Below, in pieces: positions 21,075 to 31,345 of a stretch of 64,000 nt of DNA; the first letter of the stretch is position 1; every line of letters starts with the position of its first letter. Location: contig JASDDO010000016.1 of NCBI GenBank assembly GCA_030015575.1, positions 68,507,396-68,571,395 of the forward strand, given 5' to 3'. The position numbers and the translations under genes were made by a program. Below the pieces are notes generated by a model. The model made no database searches and was not told the origin of the DNA. It worked only from the letters and a program-made list of their open reading frames with translations. Source of the stretch: Agapanthus africanus. Taxonomy: Eukaryota; Streptophyta; Magnoliopsida; Asparagales; Amaryllidaceae.

Positions 21075-21605
21075 GACTTCATGAGCCGTAAGGGTCTCGT
21101 GAAGGTATTTCTCCCTACAAGTCGTGGGGATCTTGTAAGTGTATTTTCTCCTTAGGAACCGTGGGGGTTCCTAAGTGTTTTGCTCTTCTGTAAGTCGTAA
21201 GGATCCCACAGGAAGGTTTTCTCCTCATAAATCGAGGGGATCTATAAGGGTTGTTTACCATACGAACGTATTCCCGGTCATGGATGAACCTTGGTTAGGG
21301 AAACGTTTATTCGCGCCCGTGGATTGTATACAAGGGTCAGTATTGAGCAACTTGTAGGGCAATATTGGAAGTTTGTGGGGGTTTGCTTAAGCACAGGTTT
21401 AGGTCTCTGTGACTTAAGACTTTCAAATCCTATGAGCCGTGAGGGTCCCATAAGAGAGTTCTCCTTACGAGTCGTGAGGATCTCGCAAGCGTATTTTCTC
21501 CTTAGGAATCGTGAGGATTCCTAAGTGCGTTGTTCCCTTGTAAGTCGTAAGGATCTCACGCGGGTGGTTTCTCCTTACGGGGTCGAGAGGACTCCATAAG
21601 GGTTC
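21075..21605. repeat. Covarying hairpin cluster 2
   Basis: Ten more inverted repeats of the kind described at 19265-19445, in two groups (21075-21255 and 21425-21605). Two have perfect 10-bp arms around 5-nt centres: 21151-21175 (CTTAGGAACC/GGTTCCTAAG, centre GTGGG) and 21501-21525 (CTTAGGAATC/GATTCCTAAG, centre GTGAG), which differ by a compensated C:G to T:A pair. Non-coding. Confidence 0.8.
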
Positions 21606-21977
21606 TTAACGAGGTTGCGCCCTTTCAGGTTTTCACAAACTCTCGCCGGTAGTCCTGCTATTTTTACTTACGGAGCCCTTTCGGGTTTTCATCCGCGCCC
21701 ATTTTGCTTACGGACATACCGTTTTTTTTTTATTATTATTTTTTTATTTTTATTTTTTTTTATTTTTATTCGTCTCGTCAGCCCAAGGATGCTGCAGTAT
21801 TAGTTTAAAGACGTTTCGGTCTGATATTAGTTTTAAGGACATTTCGGTCCATCACTAGTTTAAGGACGTCTCGGTCCGCCATTGAGAAGGTTGGCTACTG
21901 CTTATAAAGCTTGAGCTTAGGAAGATAGCGAGCGGACATAGTCGTCGTCATCTACCATTGACCTAGGCTGTGGCTCA

Positions 21978-24900
21978 TTAAGCGTAGTATTTCTTTAGGA
22001 AGCGTCCGTTTATTGGCCTGAAAGGCCTTTCACCGTGCATGTCCATAAGTAGATAGGCCCCACCTTGGTAGACCTTATCAACGATATACGGCCCTTCATA
22101 GTTCGGCTCAAACTTTCCCCGCTTGGCGCGATTGGGGATCATGGGCCTTTTGACCACTAGCACGAGTTCGCCTTGGTGGAATGTCCTCGGGCGGCTCAAT
22201 CTTTCATATGAGCGCGTCATCTTTGCTTTATAGGCTTCCAGATTTTGTTGTGCTAGAAGCCGGATTTCATCAAGGGCGTCAAGCTCTTCAAACCGAAGGT
22301 GAGCATTTTCTTCGTCTGTCAGCTCGTAGTGGACTGCCACTCGTAGAGAGGGTAATTCTATCTCGAGAGGGAGTACTGCTTCCGTCCCAAATACCAACGC
22401 GTATGGCGTTGTGTTTGTGGCCGTTTTAAACGTAGTCCGATACGCCCAAAGAGCCTCTTGCAATCTTTCGTGCCAATCTCTCTTATTTCGTGACACTGTT
22501 TTCTTCATGATCTTCGTCAAGGTCTTGTTGAAGGCCTCAGCTAGACCATTAGCTCGCGGATTATAGACTGAGGAATATCTCCAATCTATATTGTGCTGCT
22601 GTGCGAAGCGGCTAATTTTATGACTTCGGTAGGCTGGCCCATTATCAGAGATGATCCTTCTCGGGGTTCCAAACCGGTATATGACATGCGTTTTGAAGAA
22701 ATGGAGGATGTTCTCCGTTTTCACTTCCCTCAATGGTACTGCCTCTGCCCATTTGGAGAAGTAGTCAGTCGTCGCCAAGATGAAACGATGTCCCTTTGAC
22801 GATGCTGGTTCGATGGGACCAACTATGTCAGTTCCCCACATTTCGAATGGCCAACTAGCCATTGTCGGATGTAGTGGATTGGGATGCTGATGGATGAAGT
22901 CCCCATGAATTTGGCATGAATGACATTGCTTCGCATATTCGAGGCAATCCTGCATCATCGTGGGCCAGTAGTAGTCCATCTGCTTTATCTTCAACTTCAT
23001 CTTTGGGCCTGCTTGGTGGGAACCGCAGAGTCCGTCGTGAACTTCTTGGACGACCCTTCTCGCTTCGTCAGGTCCTAAGCATCTCAACCACAGGGAATCG
23101 AATGATCTCTTGTATAGAGTATCATTGACGAAGGCGAAAGACAGAGCTCGTTTCGTGAGCTGATGTCTTGCGGATGCCTCTTCAGGTATTCGGTGGAACT
23201 TGAAGTAATCTATGAAAACTTCTCTCCAATCATCGGTATTTTCCCTGTCTTTTATTTGCAAGGTTGTCTCCTCTTTCGCTCCTTTTTCTTCAGACGATTT
23301 CGGAGATATTTCTGTTGGGGCGAGCACTCGACGGCTTTGTACCACGATTCTAACGTCATCGAGGTTCTCGTCGGCCAATTCTTTAGCAAGTTTGGCCAGT
23401 GCGTCCGCTTTGCTGTTTTCCGCACGCGGTATACTTTCCAACGTGTAGGAGGGAATTCGGGTTAGCAGTTGCTGCACTTTTTCACCGTATTTTACCAATT
23501 CTGGTTTGCATGTTTGGTAATCGCCGTTCACTTGACTGACGACCAGTTGGGAATCACCGTATATGAGGAGATCTTCAATTCCCATGTCAATGGCGATCTC
23601 GAGGCCTGCTATCAGAGCTTCGTATTCGGCTTCATTGTTTGTTCTCGGCTCCGTTAGGGAGAAGGCGTAGCGCATTATTCCTCCTTGTGGAGTTACAAAG
23701 ATGAGTCCTACCCCTGATTTAATTATAGGGGTACTTTGTTTGCGTTTCTTCATGGAAGATGCTCCATCGAAATAAAGCTCCCATCGAATATTATCGCCGT
23801 CGATCGCATCGAACGCATGTTCGTCTGGAAGATCGCAATTCAGAGGAGAATCGGCGGGTATCGGATGCTCAGCGAGGAAGTCGGCGATGGCTTGGCCTTT
23901 CACTGCCTTGAGAGGCTGATACGTTATCGAGAATTCCATCAAGAGCAGGGCCCATTTAGCGAGTCGTCCTGTCAATATGGCTTTTGACATTAGGTATTTA
24001 AGAGGGTCCACTTTTGAAATCAGACGGACCTCGTGCGCCAACGCGTAGTGCCTAAGCTTTGTTATTGCGAAGATCAACGCCAGGCAGTGTTTTTCAATGG
24101 GAGAGTAATTGCTTTCTGCCCCCAGCAGGACTCGACTTAAGTAGTAAAGTGCTCTTTCTTTCCCTTGATCGTTCTCTTGTGCCCATAATGCGCCTAAAGA
24201 ACCTTCGAGGGCGGTTGTATAAAGAATAAGAGGTTTCCCCTTAACTGGAGCAGCCAACACCGGAGGGTTCTGCAGGTATTGCTTGATCTCATCCAGTGCG
24301 CCTTGGCATTTTTGGTCCCAAACAAATGGGGTTCCCTTCTTCATCAGGTGGCTGTAAGGACGGCACTTTCCTGAAAGGTTGGCTATAAATCGCCGTATAT
24401 ACGCGAGTTTCCCTTGGAGAGACCGCAGCTGTTTGAGAGTCCTCGGCGGAGGCATTTCCATGATCGCTTTGATCTTTGACGGGTCTATTTCAATACCTCG
24501 GTGTCGAACGACGAATCCCAGGAACTTGCCCGAGGAAACCCCGAACGCACATTTAAGAGGATTCATCTTCAAGTTGTATTGCCGAAGGCGTTGAAATACA
24601 GTCTTCAGATGCTCGAGATGTTCCTTGTACGATTTGCTCTTGACTACGAGATCGTCGATATAGCATTCGACGATCTCGTGTATAAGGTCGTCGAAGATCT
24701 TCGTCATGGCCCTCTGATAAGTAGCACCGGCGTTCTTCAAACCGAAAGGCATCACTTTATAACAAAATATACCAAGCGGAGTCCTGAAGGCCGTGTGCTT
24801 CTGATCTTCAGGGTGCATTTTTATTTGATTATATCCTGACGAGCCGTCCATGAAGGAGAAAACCTCATGAGTGGATGTGTTGTCTATCATCAGTTCGGTG

Positions 24901-27900
24901 ACTGGCACTGGGAAATCATCTTTTGGACAGGCTTTATTGAGATCCCGGAAGTCTACGCATATGCGCACTGTCCCATTTTTCTTCATTACCGGGACGATGT
25001 TGGCGATCCATTCAGGGTATTGGACTTCTTGGATGAAGCCTGAATCTATCAGCTTTTTGACTTCGGCGTTGATGCTCATCTCAAGCTCGAGTCGCATTCT
25101 CCTCGGCGCTTGTTTGACTGGCTTGATGTCCGGGGATATCGCCAACTTGTGTACTGCAATTTCTGGATCTAGTCCCGGCATTTCGGAATAGTTCCACGCG
25201 AAGCAATCTTTGTGCTGCAGAAGCACATCCTTTAATGCAGCCACCCTTTCTTCAGATAGCAGCTCGCTGATGAATGTCGGTCGCGGGTCATTTTCCGTCC
25301 CCAACTCAATTTTCTTGAGATTATCTGCAGTGGTATGGATTCCATCTTCCAGTTCTTTCGGAGCTGGGGGAAATTCTGAGATTACCTCATCGCTGCCGCT
25401 TTCAAAACACCAAGGGAGGTTGTTCATGTCCTCGGACCCTTCTTTTAATATTGTTATCACATGGCAGGTGCAAATTTTCTGCCAATCCCAATGTGGGGTT
25501 GGTTTTATTCTTGTGTTCTCGGGTTCGTGTTTTTGCGGCGGCGCTACCCTCCAACTGTCAGACAACGCGAATTTGCCAAGCTGATATTGGTCCTCGACCC
25601 AATTCTTAAAGGTGAAGCAATCTTCAAGTGGATGCCCTACTACTTGATGGTAAAAGCAATACTTTGGGTTGGAGACTTCGCCTGCTTGTTCAGGGTGTTT
25701 AGACTCTGGCAACGTAAGCATTTGATGTTTTAGAGCGAGATCGAATATTTTCCTTGTTTTGTTCCGAGGAAAAGAGTATGCTCGACCCATTTTCTTCCCG
25801 AGGGCTAAGTCAATGACGCTCGATTCTCGGATGCGCGGCTTCTTAGCTCTGCTTTGTAGTTGTCGAGCGCCTCTCTTGCCTTTCGACTTGCTTTTGTTCT
25901 CGCGTCGAACCTTTTTTGTAGCAGGTTGACAAGGAACGGCATCTTCGTTCTTTACTGCCTGTTGGAGGAGGCGCTGTGTCCTAGCTTTCTCATAGATTGC
26001 CATTTCACGATCGTGATCATCTCGGGCTTTTTGACTCGCATCCCTTATAAGTTTGCTCATCTGGTCTTCAGATGATGGACTGGGCGGTTTTGTATCCGGA
26101 ACTTTTGCTGGTTCGGGATCAGCGTCCTCCCATTGAGCGTCCGCCTCTTCATCGAAGTCATATATGGCATAACAGCTGTTTACTAGCTCCCGCTTCCTTG
26201 GCCGGATGTACCCAAGCCCTTTGGTTTCTACTTTCCCGTTAGGCAGTTTGCATTGGGTCCCGGGAATGTTCCAGACCTTGTCATAGAATTTGGCTTTTCT
26301 AACGGTCTGTTCGAAGGACATCCCCTGGCGTTTTAGCAGTTTCTTCAAACCTTCGGTATAATACCGGGGAAGACGGATAGGCTGAAGCTTGTCAAGTGTG
26401 GGATCCGCGCCATGCCAAACTTCTTTTTCTACTTTGTTCTCTTCAGAACGGTAGAATAAGATTGCCTTCTCACCCCTTCGTCCGGGAGGGATATAGAATG
26501 TCTGCAATTCTTCTACGCTGTTAGTGTCGAGTGCATCCAGTTCTTTGTAATGTTCAAGCGGCACCATGGTTATCTGCAGACTTCGCTCTTCATCAGCGGA
26601 GATCTGTATCGAAGGCCGAGCAGGGAATACAGCATGAACTTCATCCTCTGAATCACTGCCGAAGATCAACGAAGGAACGGATGGTCCTGGCCTGGTAGAT
26701 TGGGATGGACCTGAATAAATTATATCCTCCTCCTCGGTATCACTGCCGAAGACAGGGATGGTGGCATTAGTTTTGTTCTCCGGTTTGTGACACCTTTCCG
26801 TGTCTTCGAAGCTCGGCAAGAAGTATTTGGCATCTTCATACTTGCGAACCTCGTTCACGGAAAACGGATTCAACTCTCCGGCCACAGTGTACTCGAGGCC
26901 ATCCCTGGAATATTTCATACACTGATGCTGTGTAGAAGGGATGATATTGTACTCGTGTAGCCATGGTCGGCCGAGCAGAGCATTATAGCACGTCTTGGCA
27001 TCTATAACATGGAATTTGATGTCCGTGACGAGCAATCCGAAGCGTAGCGTCAATATCACAGATCCGAGAGTCTTTGAAGATTGAGAGTCGAAACCGGAGA
27101 TAGTGATCTTGTCCCGGGCAAGGTGTTGGACACTCATGCAAATCTCCTTTAACACTCGTACGTTGAGTAAATTGACGGACGATCCGTTATCGACCAAGAT
27201 TTTACCTATCTTTATGTCATGGCAGTATCCTGAGACATAAAGAGGGCGATTGTGTTCACACGTCCCGAGAAGAAGGTCCTCGTCACCAAAAGCAACGTCG
27301 GCTGTGTGCACTTCTTCCAATTCGTCTTTCATCTTTTCTTCGGCCAAGAAGGCTTGGAACTGGTCTGGATCTTGTAGCGCCTTAATCAAGGAGTCTCTCG
27401 CCTCCTTTGATAGTAACAAAGCGTCAAGGATGCTGAGTTGTGAGGGTAGCTTCCTCAGATGTGCTAGGACATTGTAATCCGCCTTACTCCTCTTTGGCGG
27501 ATTTTTGGCGGTTAACTCTTCCGCGACTTGGTCATCCAAAGTGATGTCTTCAGAGACCTTCTCTTTCCCTTTATCTTTTCTATTCGAGGGTCCGAGGTTC
27601 TTTTCAGGCAGTGTCCGATTCCGCAGCTGTATATTTTCGCAAGACTTCGGTTCTTCTTCTTTTCCCGAAGTTGACTCTTTAAAGAGAGGGGCAATCTCTA
27701 GTTCCTCATCAGAGTCGCTCCCAAATGTGGGCACTTGTGACCTGGTAGTGTTAACCATGTGACAGTTGCCGGCAGTTCTTTCAAGCACTTTGGTCGTGTT
27801 TCTTTGCTCCCGACGAACCTTGCGCTTTTCCCGTTTAAAGCGTTGTTGATTAGCGACGTATCCTTGCCACCATTTACCGAACGCTTTGCACTCTTGGGTA

Positions 27901-30227
27901 GAATGTGAGACCTTCTGATGATATAAGCAATAAGAGGGATGCGTTTCTACCATGCTAGTAACTCTTTCTTCTGAGGGTGGTAGCTTCATGCCCATCGATA
28001 TGGCCTTGGCGAACTTCTTTCTTATCTTAAATTGGCTTTTGTCAGCGGTGGAGGCATTTTGCTCTAGTGGGATCATCTCGGCTCTTTCCTCAAGTCGTTG
28101 GCGCTGGGCCCTTTCGAATATAGCCGTCTCGCGTTCTCGATCAGCTTTGCTTTTCAACTGAGCTTCATTAAGAAACGCGCCAATCATTTCAACTGATAAC
28201 CCTGGGGCTCTTGATTCGGCATTTGCCCCCAGCGTTTTGGTGCCAGAAGTCCCTTCATCGTTCGAAGTCGAGTGAGAGATCATATGACAGCTCGCCACAT
28301 AATCCTCGGATTCATCCGATGAACTTTCCTCCTCATCCTCTTTTTGAAAGACGTGATCAAGGAAATCTTGGAGCGTAATGGGAGCCCGCGCCCTTTGGTT
28401 GTACTCATCCAGTGCGTCGATCTGCTTCTGTAGGTCCGTGTGCTTGTCGCCAGGCTTCACGGGCTTCTTAGATTTCTTCTTCTTCTTTTTCGAAGATTTT
28501 GACGGCTGGTTATGAACGCTTGAACTACCACCCTCGGTCTTCAGAGTCGGACGTGACTTCAACATCCCCTCTATAACCTGCGGTTCCAAGGGGTTCTTCC
28601 ACTTGACCGCTGGGCAGGTCTGAAGATCATTTAGCATTCTCCTCGTTTTGGCCGATAATACGACTTCCCAGGGAGTTTCTTCAATGACGGAGCATGTTGC
28701 CCCCGGCGTATTCGTTCCCTTGTAGGTGTGGGGCTGCGGAGGGTTCACCTTCCATTTGTCAGATAGCGCAAACTTGCCCTGACGGTACTGGTTTTCGAGC
28801 CAATTTTTGAACACGTAACAATCTTCGATTGGATGTCCTAGCACTCGATGGTAAGGGCAATAATTAGGATCGTTGACGTCACTTGGTTGTGACGGACGTT
28901 TTGGATCCGGCAGATTTATAAGCCTATTGCGCAATGCCAACTCAAATAACCTCCTTGTTTTATCACGGGGGAAGGAGTAAGCACGTCCCATCCTGTCCTC
29001 AAGGGGTACGTACGGGCGCGTGTTATTTGGACGAGCAACCGGCTTCGAGTCGTTCGGTTGCTGTTGGGCATTAGCGACGATGATAGCTTTTCCTTTTCCT
29101 TTGTCGTTTCGAGAGTCGGGCTTCGGGAGAGGGGGTTTATGGCCCATTTGGTCCATCTGCGCCAATTTGTCGATCAAAGCCTGGAAAGAAGTCGGCTTGA
29201 AGAACATCATAAACTGCGAGATGGTTGCTTGTGGATCAAGGGTTCCGACAAACATTCCCACCGCAGGGGCTTCTTCTATGCGTTGTTCACATTTAGACCA
29301 TAAATTACGCCACCGTATAGCGTACTGGACCCACGTCTCGCCGGGCTTCACCCTGGCGTTAATCAGCGCCGTCATCGGAGTACGTTCGCTGGCACTTGCA
29401 AAGCGTTGGGTGAAGAGCAGCTCCATCTCTGCGAAGGTTTTAATGGAGTCGTTGGGGAGCTCGGAATACCACTCGAAAGCCGTATCTGATAAGCTTCCAA
29501 CAAACTGGCGCAGCAAGAGCTTGTCGTCACCTCCAGTGTTACCACAAAGCGCCCTGAATTGGGCAACATGTTGATGGGGATTGCCGGTCCCCTTGTAGAC
29601 ATGAAACTTTGGAATTGTGTAACCTGGTGGGTACTTGATTTGGTCGTACCAGCCCGGATATGGCCGCCCTGTTTTCACAACATGGCCGGCTGCTTCGGCC
29701 GCGTGATGAACTTTTATCTGCTGGGCTATATATTCGTCCAGATCCGTTTTAGAGATTGTGTCTTCTTTAGCCGTCGATAGAACGGGCTGAGGGTTCGATG
29801 TTTCTCCCCTGTCATCCCCAAGGACGATCGGGGGTTCTTCAGTCGGGGATTCTGGTTGTATCATCATCCCTATCATATCTTGGAAGAGAAGGCCCATGCG
29901 CTGTATATTGGCTGCTTGTTCAGCAGCCTCTTGGTCTCTTTTTTCAAGCATTCGGCGAAGGAACTCGGCGTCGGTCTCTTCTTCTTGACGTTCATCTAAG
30001 GACGTCTCAGGATTCTCTTTTGGCCCCGTGAGTGCAGCCATGGTAGTCATCATCTCCTGGAGCTTTTGTTGCTGCTCCTGAGACTTGGTCACTGACCGGG
30101 TAAGCGGTCGGTGACCCATAGAAGTACGACTTTCTTCTTTCCCCGAAGCCATATAGACTGTATGAACTGTGATGCCCCCTGACTTGGGGCGTTTAGGTTC
30201 ACCGTTCTTAGACTTTGTCAGCGTCAT
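21978..30227 (-). CDS. gag-pol: G gag-pol polyprotein (2749 aa)
   Basis: Uninterrupted frame from ATG 30227. Residue positions: gag domain about 205-360 (FEWYSELP, LFTQRFASAS); unusual CX2HX4HX4C knuckles at 457-470, 767-780 and 1524-1537; aspartic protease at 1008-1095 (VDNGSS, LLGRPWLH); RT about 1700-1920 (VDFRDLNKACPKDD, YIDD at 1856-1859); RNase H about 1995-2120; second, archaeal-type RNase H about 2149-2280 (YFDGASS, NNEAEYEAL, YGDSQLVV); integrase zinc site about 2397-2438 and core D2467, D2528, E2564; then a GPY-type motif, with no chromodomain seen. Dual RNase H places it in the Tat lineage. The protease-RT gap of about 650 residues is unusually long and carries a second copy of the module at 412-497 (1480-1565). 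All catalytic residues I looked for are present. Confidence 0.95.
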   Translation of the reverse strand: MTLTKSKNGEPKRPKSGGITVHTVYMASGKEESRTSMGHRPLTRSVTKSQEQQQKLQEMMTTMAALTGPKENPETSLDERQEEETDAEFLRRMLEKRDQEAAEQAANIQRMGLLFQDMIGMMIQPESPTEEPPIVLGDDRGETSNPQPVLSTAKEDTISKTDLDEYIAQQIKVHHAAEAAGHVVKTGRPYPGWYDQIKYPPGYTIPKFHVYKGTGNPHQHVAQFRALCGNTGGDDKLLLRQFVGSLSDTAFEWYSELPNDSIKTFAEMELLFTQRFASASERTPMTALINARVKPGETWVQYAIRWRNLWSKCEQRIEEAPAVGMFVGTLDPQATISQFMMFFKPTSFQALIDKLAQMDQMGHKPPLPKPDSRNDKGKGKAIIVANAQQQPNDSKPVARPNNTRPYVPLEDRMGRAYSFPRDKTRRLFELALRNRLINLPDPKRPSQPSDVNDPNYCPYHRVLGHPIEDCYVFKNWLENQYRQGKFALSDKWKVNPPQPHTYKGTNTPGATCSVIEETPWEVVLSAKTRRMLNDLQTCPAVKWKNPLEPQVIEGMLKSRPTLKTEGGSSSVHNQPSKSSKKKKKKSKKPVKPGDKHTDLQKQIDALDEYNQRARAPITLQDFLDHVFQKEDEEESSSDESEDYVASCHMISHSTSNDEGTSGTKTLGANAESRAPGLSVEMIGAFLNEAQLKSKADRERETAIFERAQRQRLEERAEMIPLEQNASTADKSQFKIRKKFAKAISMGMKLPPSEERVTSMVETHPSYCLYHQKVSHSTQECKAFGKWWQGYVANQQRFKREKRKVRREQRNTTKVLERTAGNCHMVNTTRSQVPTFGSDSDEELEIAPLFKESTSGKEEEPKSCENIQLRNRTLPEKNLGPSNRKDKGKEKVSEDITLDDQVAEELTAKNPPKRSKADYNVLAHLRKLPSQLSILDALLLSKEARDSLIKALQDPDQFQAFLAEEKMKDELEEVHTADVAFGDEDLLLGTCEHNRPLYVSGYCHDIKIGKILVDNGSSVNLLNVRVLKEICMSVQHLARDKITISGFDSQSSKTLGSVILTLRFGLLVTDIKFHVIDAKTCYNALLGRPWLHEYNIIPSTQHQCMKYSRDGLEYTVAGELNPFSVNEVRKYEDAKYFLPSFEDTERCHKPENKTNATIPVFGSDTEEEDIIYSGPSQSTRPGPSVPSLIFGSDSEDEVHAVFPARPSIQISADEERSLQITMVPLEHYKELDALDTNSVEELQTFYIPPGRRGEKAILFYRSEENKVEKEVWHGADPTLDKLQPIRLPRYYTEGLKKLLKRQGMSFEQTVRKAKFYDKVWNIPGTQCKLPNGKVETKGLGYIRPRKRELVNSCYAIYDFDEEADAQWEDADPEPAKVPDTKPPSPSSEDQMSKLIRDASQKARDDHDREMAIYEKARTQRLLQQAVKNEDAVPCQPATKKVRRENKSKSKGKRGARQLQSRAKKPRIRESSVIDLALGKKMGRAYSFPRNKTRKIFDLALKHQMLTLPESKHPEQAGEVSNPKYCFYHQVVGHPLEDCFTFKNWVEDQYQLGKFALSDSWRVAPPQKHEPENTRIKPTPHWDWQKICTCHVITILKEGSEDMNNLPWCFESGSDEVISEFPPAPKELEDGIHTTADNLKKIELGTENDPRPTFISELLSEERVAALKDVLLQHKDCFAWNYSEMPGLDPEIAVHKLAISPDIKPVKQAPRRMRLELEMSINAEVKKLIDSGFIQEVQYPEWIANIVPVMKKNGTVRICVDFRDLNKACPKDDFPVPVTELMIDNTSTHEVFSFMDGSSGYNQIKMHPEDQKHTAFRTPLGIFCYKVMPFGLKNAGATYQRAMTKIFDDLIHEIVECYIDDLVVKSKSYKEHLEHLKTVFQRLRQYNLKMNPLKCAFGVSSGKFLGFVVRHRGIEIDPSKIKAIMEMPPPRTLKQLRSLQGKLAYIRRFIANLSGKCRPYSHLMKKGTPFVWDQKCQGALDEIKQYLQNPPVLAAPVKGKPLILYTTALEGSLGALWAQENDQGKERALYYLSRVLLGAESNYSPIEKHCLALIFAITKLRHYALAHEVRLISKVDPLKYLMSKAILTGRLAKWALLLMEFSITYQPLKAVKGQAIADFLAEHPIPADSPLNCDLPDEHAFDAIDGDNIRWELYFDGASSMKKRKQSTPIIKSGVGLIFVTPQGGIMRYAFSLTEPRTNNEAEYEALIAGLEIAIDMGIEDLLIYGDSQLVVSQVNGDYQTCKPELVKYGEKVQQLLTRIPSYTLESIPRAENSKADALAKLAKELADENLDDVRIVVQSRRVLAPTEISPKSSEEKGAKEETTLQIKDRENTDDWREVFIDYFKFHRIPEEASARHQLTKRALSFAFVNDTLYKRSFDSLWLRCLGPDEARRVVQEVHDGLCGSHQAGPKMKLKIKQMDYYWPTMMQDCLEYAKQCHSCQIHGDFIHQHPNPLHPTMASWPFEMWGTDIVGPIEPASSKGHRFILATTDYFSKWAEAVPLREVKTENILHFFKTHVIYRFGTPRRIISDNGPAYRSHKISRFAQQHNIDWRYSSVYNPRANGLAEAFNKTLTKIMKKTVSRNKRDWHERLQEALWAYRTTFKTATNTTPYALVFGTEAVLPLEIELPSLRVAVHYELTDEENAHLRFEELDALDEIRLLAQQNLEAYKAKMTRSYERLSRPRTFHQGELVLVVKRPMIPNRAKRGKFEPNYEGPYIVDKVYQGGAYLLMDMHGERPFRPINGRFLKKYYA

Positions 30228-30251
30228 GGGAGCTTTTTCTGGCCTCTTCCT

Positions 30252-31193
30252 TTAATGGGCCTTCGAGGTTGAAGGAGCCGCTGAATTGGGCATCCTAGCA
30301 TTTGTTGCCCCCTGTTGTTTGGCGGGGCGATTTTTGTCTTTTTCCACTCTTGCCCTGTTCCGATGACGGAGGTGGTTTGAGTCAATCACGGAGTCTTGAA
30401 CCCTCCGCCAAACTTTATAAACTTTCGCTGACAGCCGTTGAGGGGGCTGTTCCTGTTTCATCTCCGGAGCTTTTTCCCTGGGTGGAGGAGACCTTTTTAA
30501 CGTGGCCACCGGGGAGTTCTTTCTCACTTTCCTCAGCATTTCAAAGCTGTTTCCAGTTGGAACAGCAGTATCGACTTCCACCACTGGAGCCGGTGGGGTT
30601 AGCCCTGAGGGGGAGTTGCCCCCTGCTTTCCTTACTCTCTGCCAATGGCGACGTCGCGCGCGACGAGCCGCCGGGATTGGCTCGGAGATTGAGGTGGTTT
30701 CTCGTTGCCCCCTGTTTGAGCGTGGGGTAACTGTTGATGTCAGCCTATTGAAGACTGATGCCTTCTGATCAGCTGGAAGAGGAGTAGGAACCGTCAATCT
30801 TGTGAAGACTGACTCTCTAATGGGAGAAGTCGCCTTAACGACTTCCAAAGTAGCGGCCGTTGCCCTCTTTGGGACAGCCACCTTATAGTTCTGACCCAGC
30901 CTGGTGAAAACGGAGGCTGTTGGTTCAGTAGCAGGCGACCCGTTGACAGGGGTCGTGGTAACAGTGAGCCGGTCGAATACCGACTTCTTTTTCGCTTCTG
31001 GTGCGGATGTCGGCGCAGAGAAGCTTGTAGGTGGGACCATAGTCCCGAAGAACAAGCCGGTGGTGGCCTGAGTTACTTGGCCTACCGGCAGAGTCAGGAA
31101 GGAAGCTGCCTGGGGCCCATATGCTACACCTCTAGGTGAGGTGGAGCGTCCGTTGCAGTTGCACTTCGAGCAGTTGGTGCAGTTGGTGGCCAT
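30252..31193 (-). CDS. G ORF1 (313 aa), upstream of and in frame with gag-pol
   Basis: Start taken at ATG 31193 (MATNCTNCSKCNCNG); an open frame extends upstream to 31256 but lacks an ATG. The protein has a Cys-rich N-terminus, then repeats of the motif (K)SVF(D/T/N)RL at least four times in the first half, a basic stretch (AARRARRRHWQRVRK) and a basic, Pro-rich C-terminus. SVFDRL-like motifs are familiar from gag regions of plant Tat elements, so a gag-related or RNA-binding role is likely but unproven. It ends at a single UAA (30254-30252) and the same frame continues for eight codons to the gag-pol ATG. Confidence 0.75.
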   Translation of the reverse strand: MATNCTNCSKCNCNGRSTSPRGVAYGPQAASFLTLPVGQVTQATTGLFFGTMVPPTSFSAPTSAPEAKKKSVFDRLTVTTTPVNGSPATEPTASVFTRLGQNYKVAVPKRATAATLEVVKATSPIRESVFTRLTVPTPLPADQKASVFNRLTSTVTPRSNRGQRETTSISEPIPAARRARRRHWQRVRKAGGNSPSGLTPPAPVVEVDTAVPTGNSFEMLRKVRKNSPVATLKRSPPPREKAPEMKQEQPPQRLSAKVYKVWRRVQDSVIDSNHLRHRNRARVEKDKNRPAKQQGATNARMPNSAAPSTSKAH

Positions 31194-31322
31194 TGAATGC
31201 TTGAGTTCTGCACCAAACAAAAGACCAAATCTTAGCAACTTGAAATCCGAAGGCAATCATTTAACAAACCGCGATTGGTTCGCGAAAACGACACACGAAG
31301 TGTGGAGTGGAAAGAGGAAGAA

Positions 31323-31340
31323 GTCCCACCGGGCGTGCCA
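31323..31340 (-). other. G primer binding site
   Basis: On the minus strand TGGCACGCCCGGTGGGAC, 5 nt inside the 5' LTR. Its complement ends in CCA as a tRNA 3' end must. I could not assign the tRNA with confidence. Confidence 0.75.
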
Positions 31341-31345
31341 GAATC

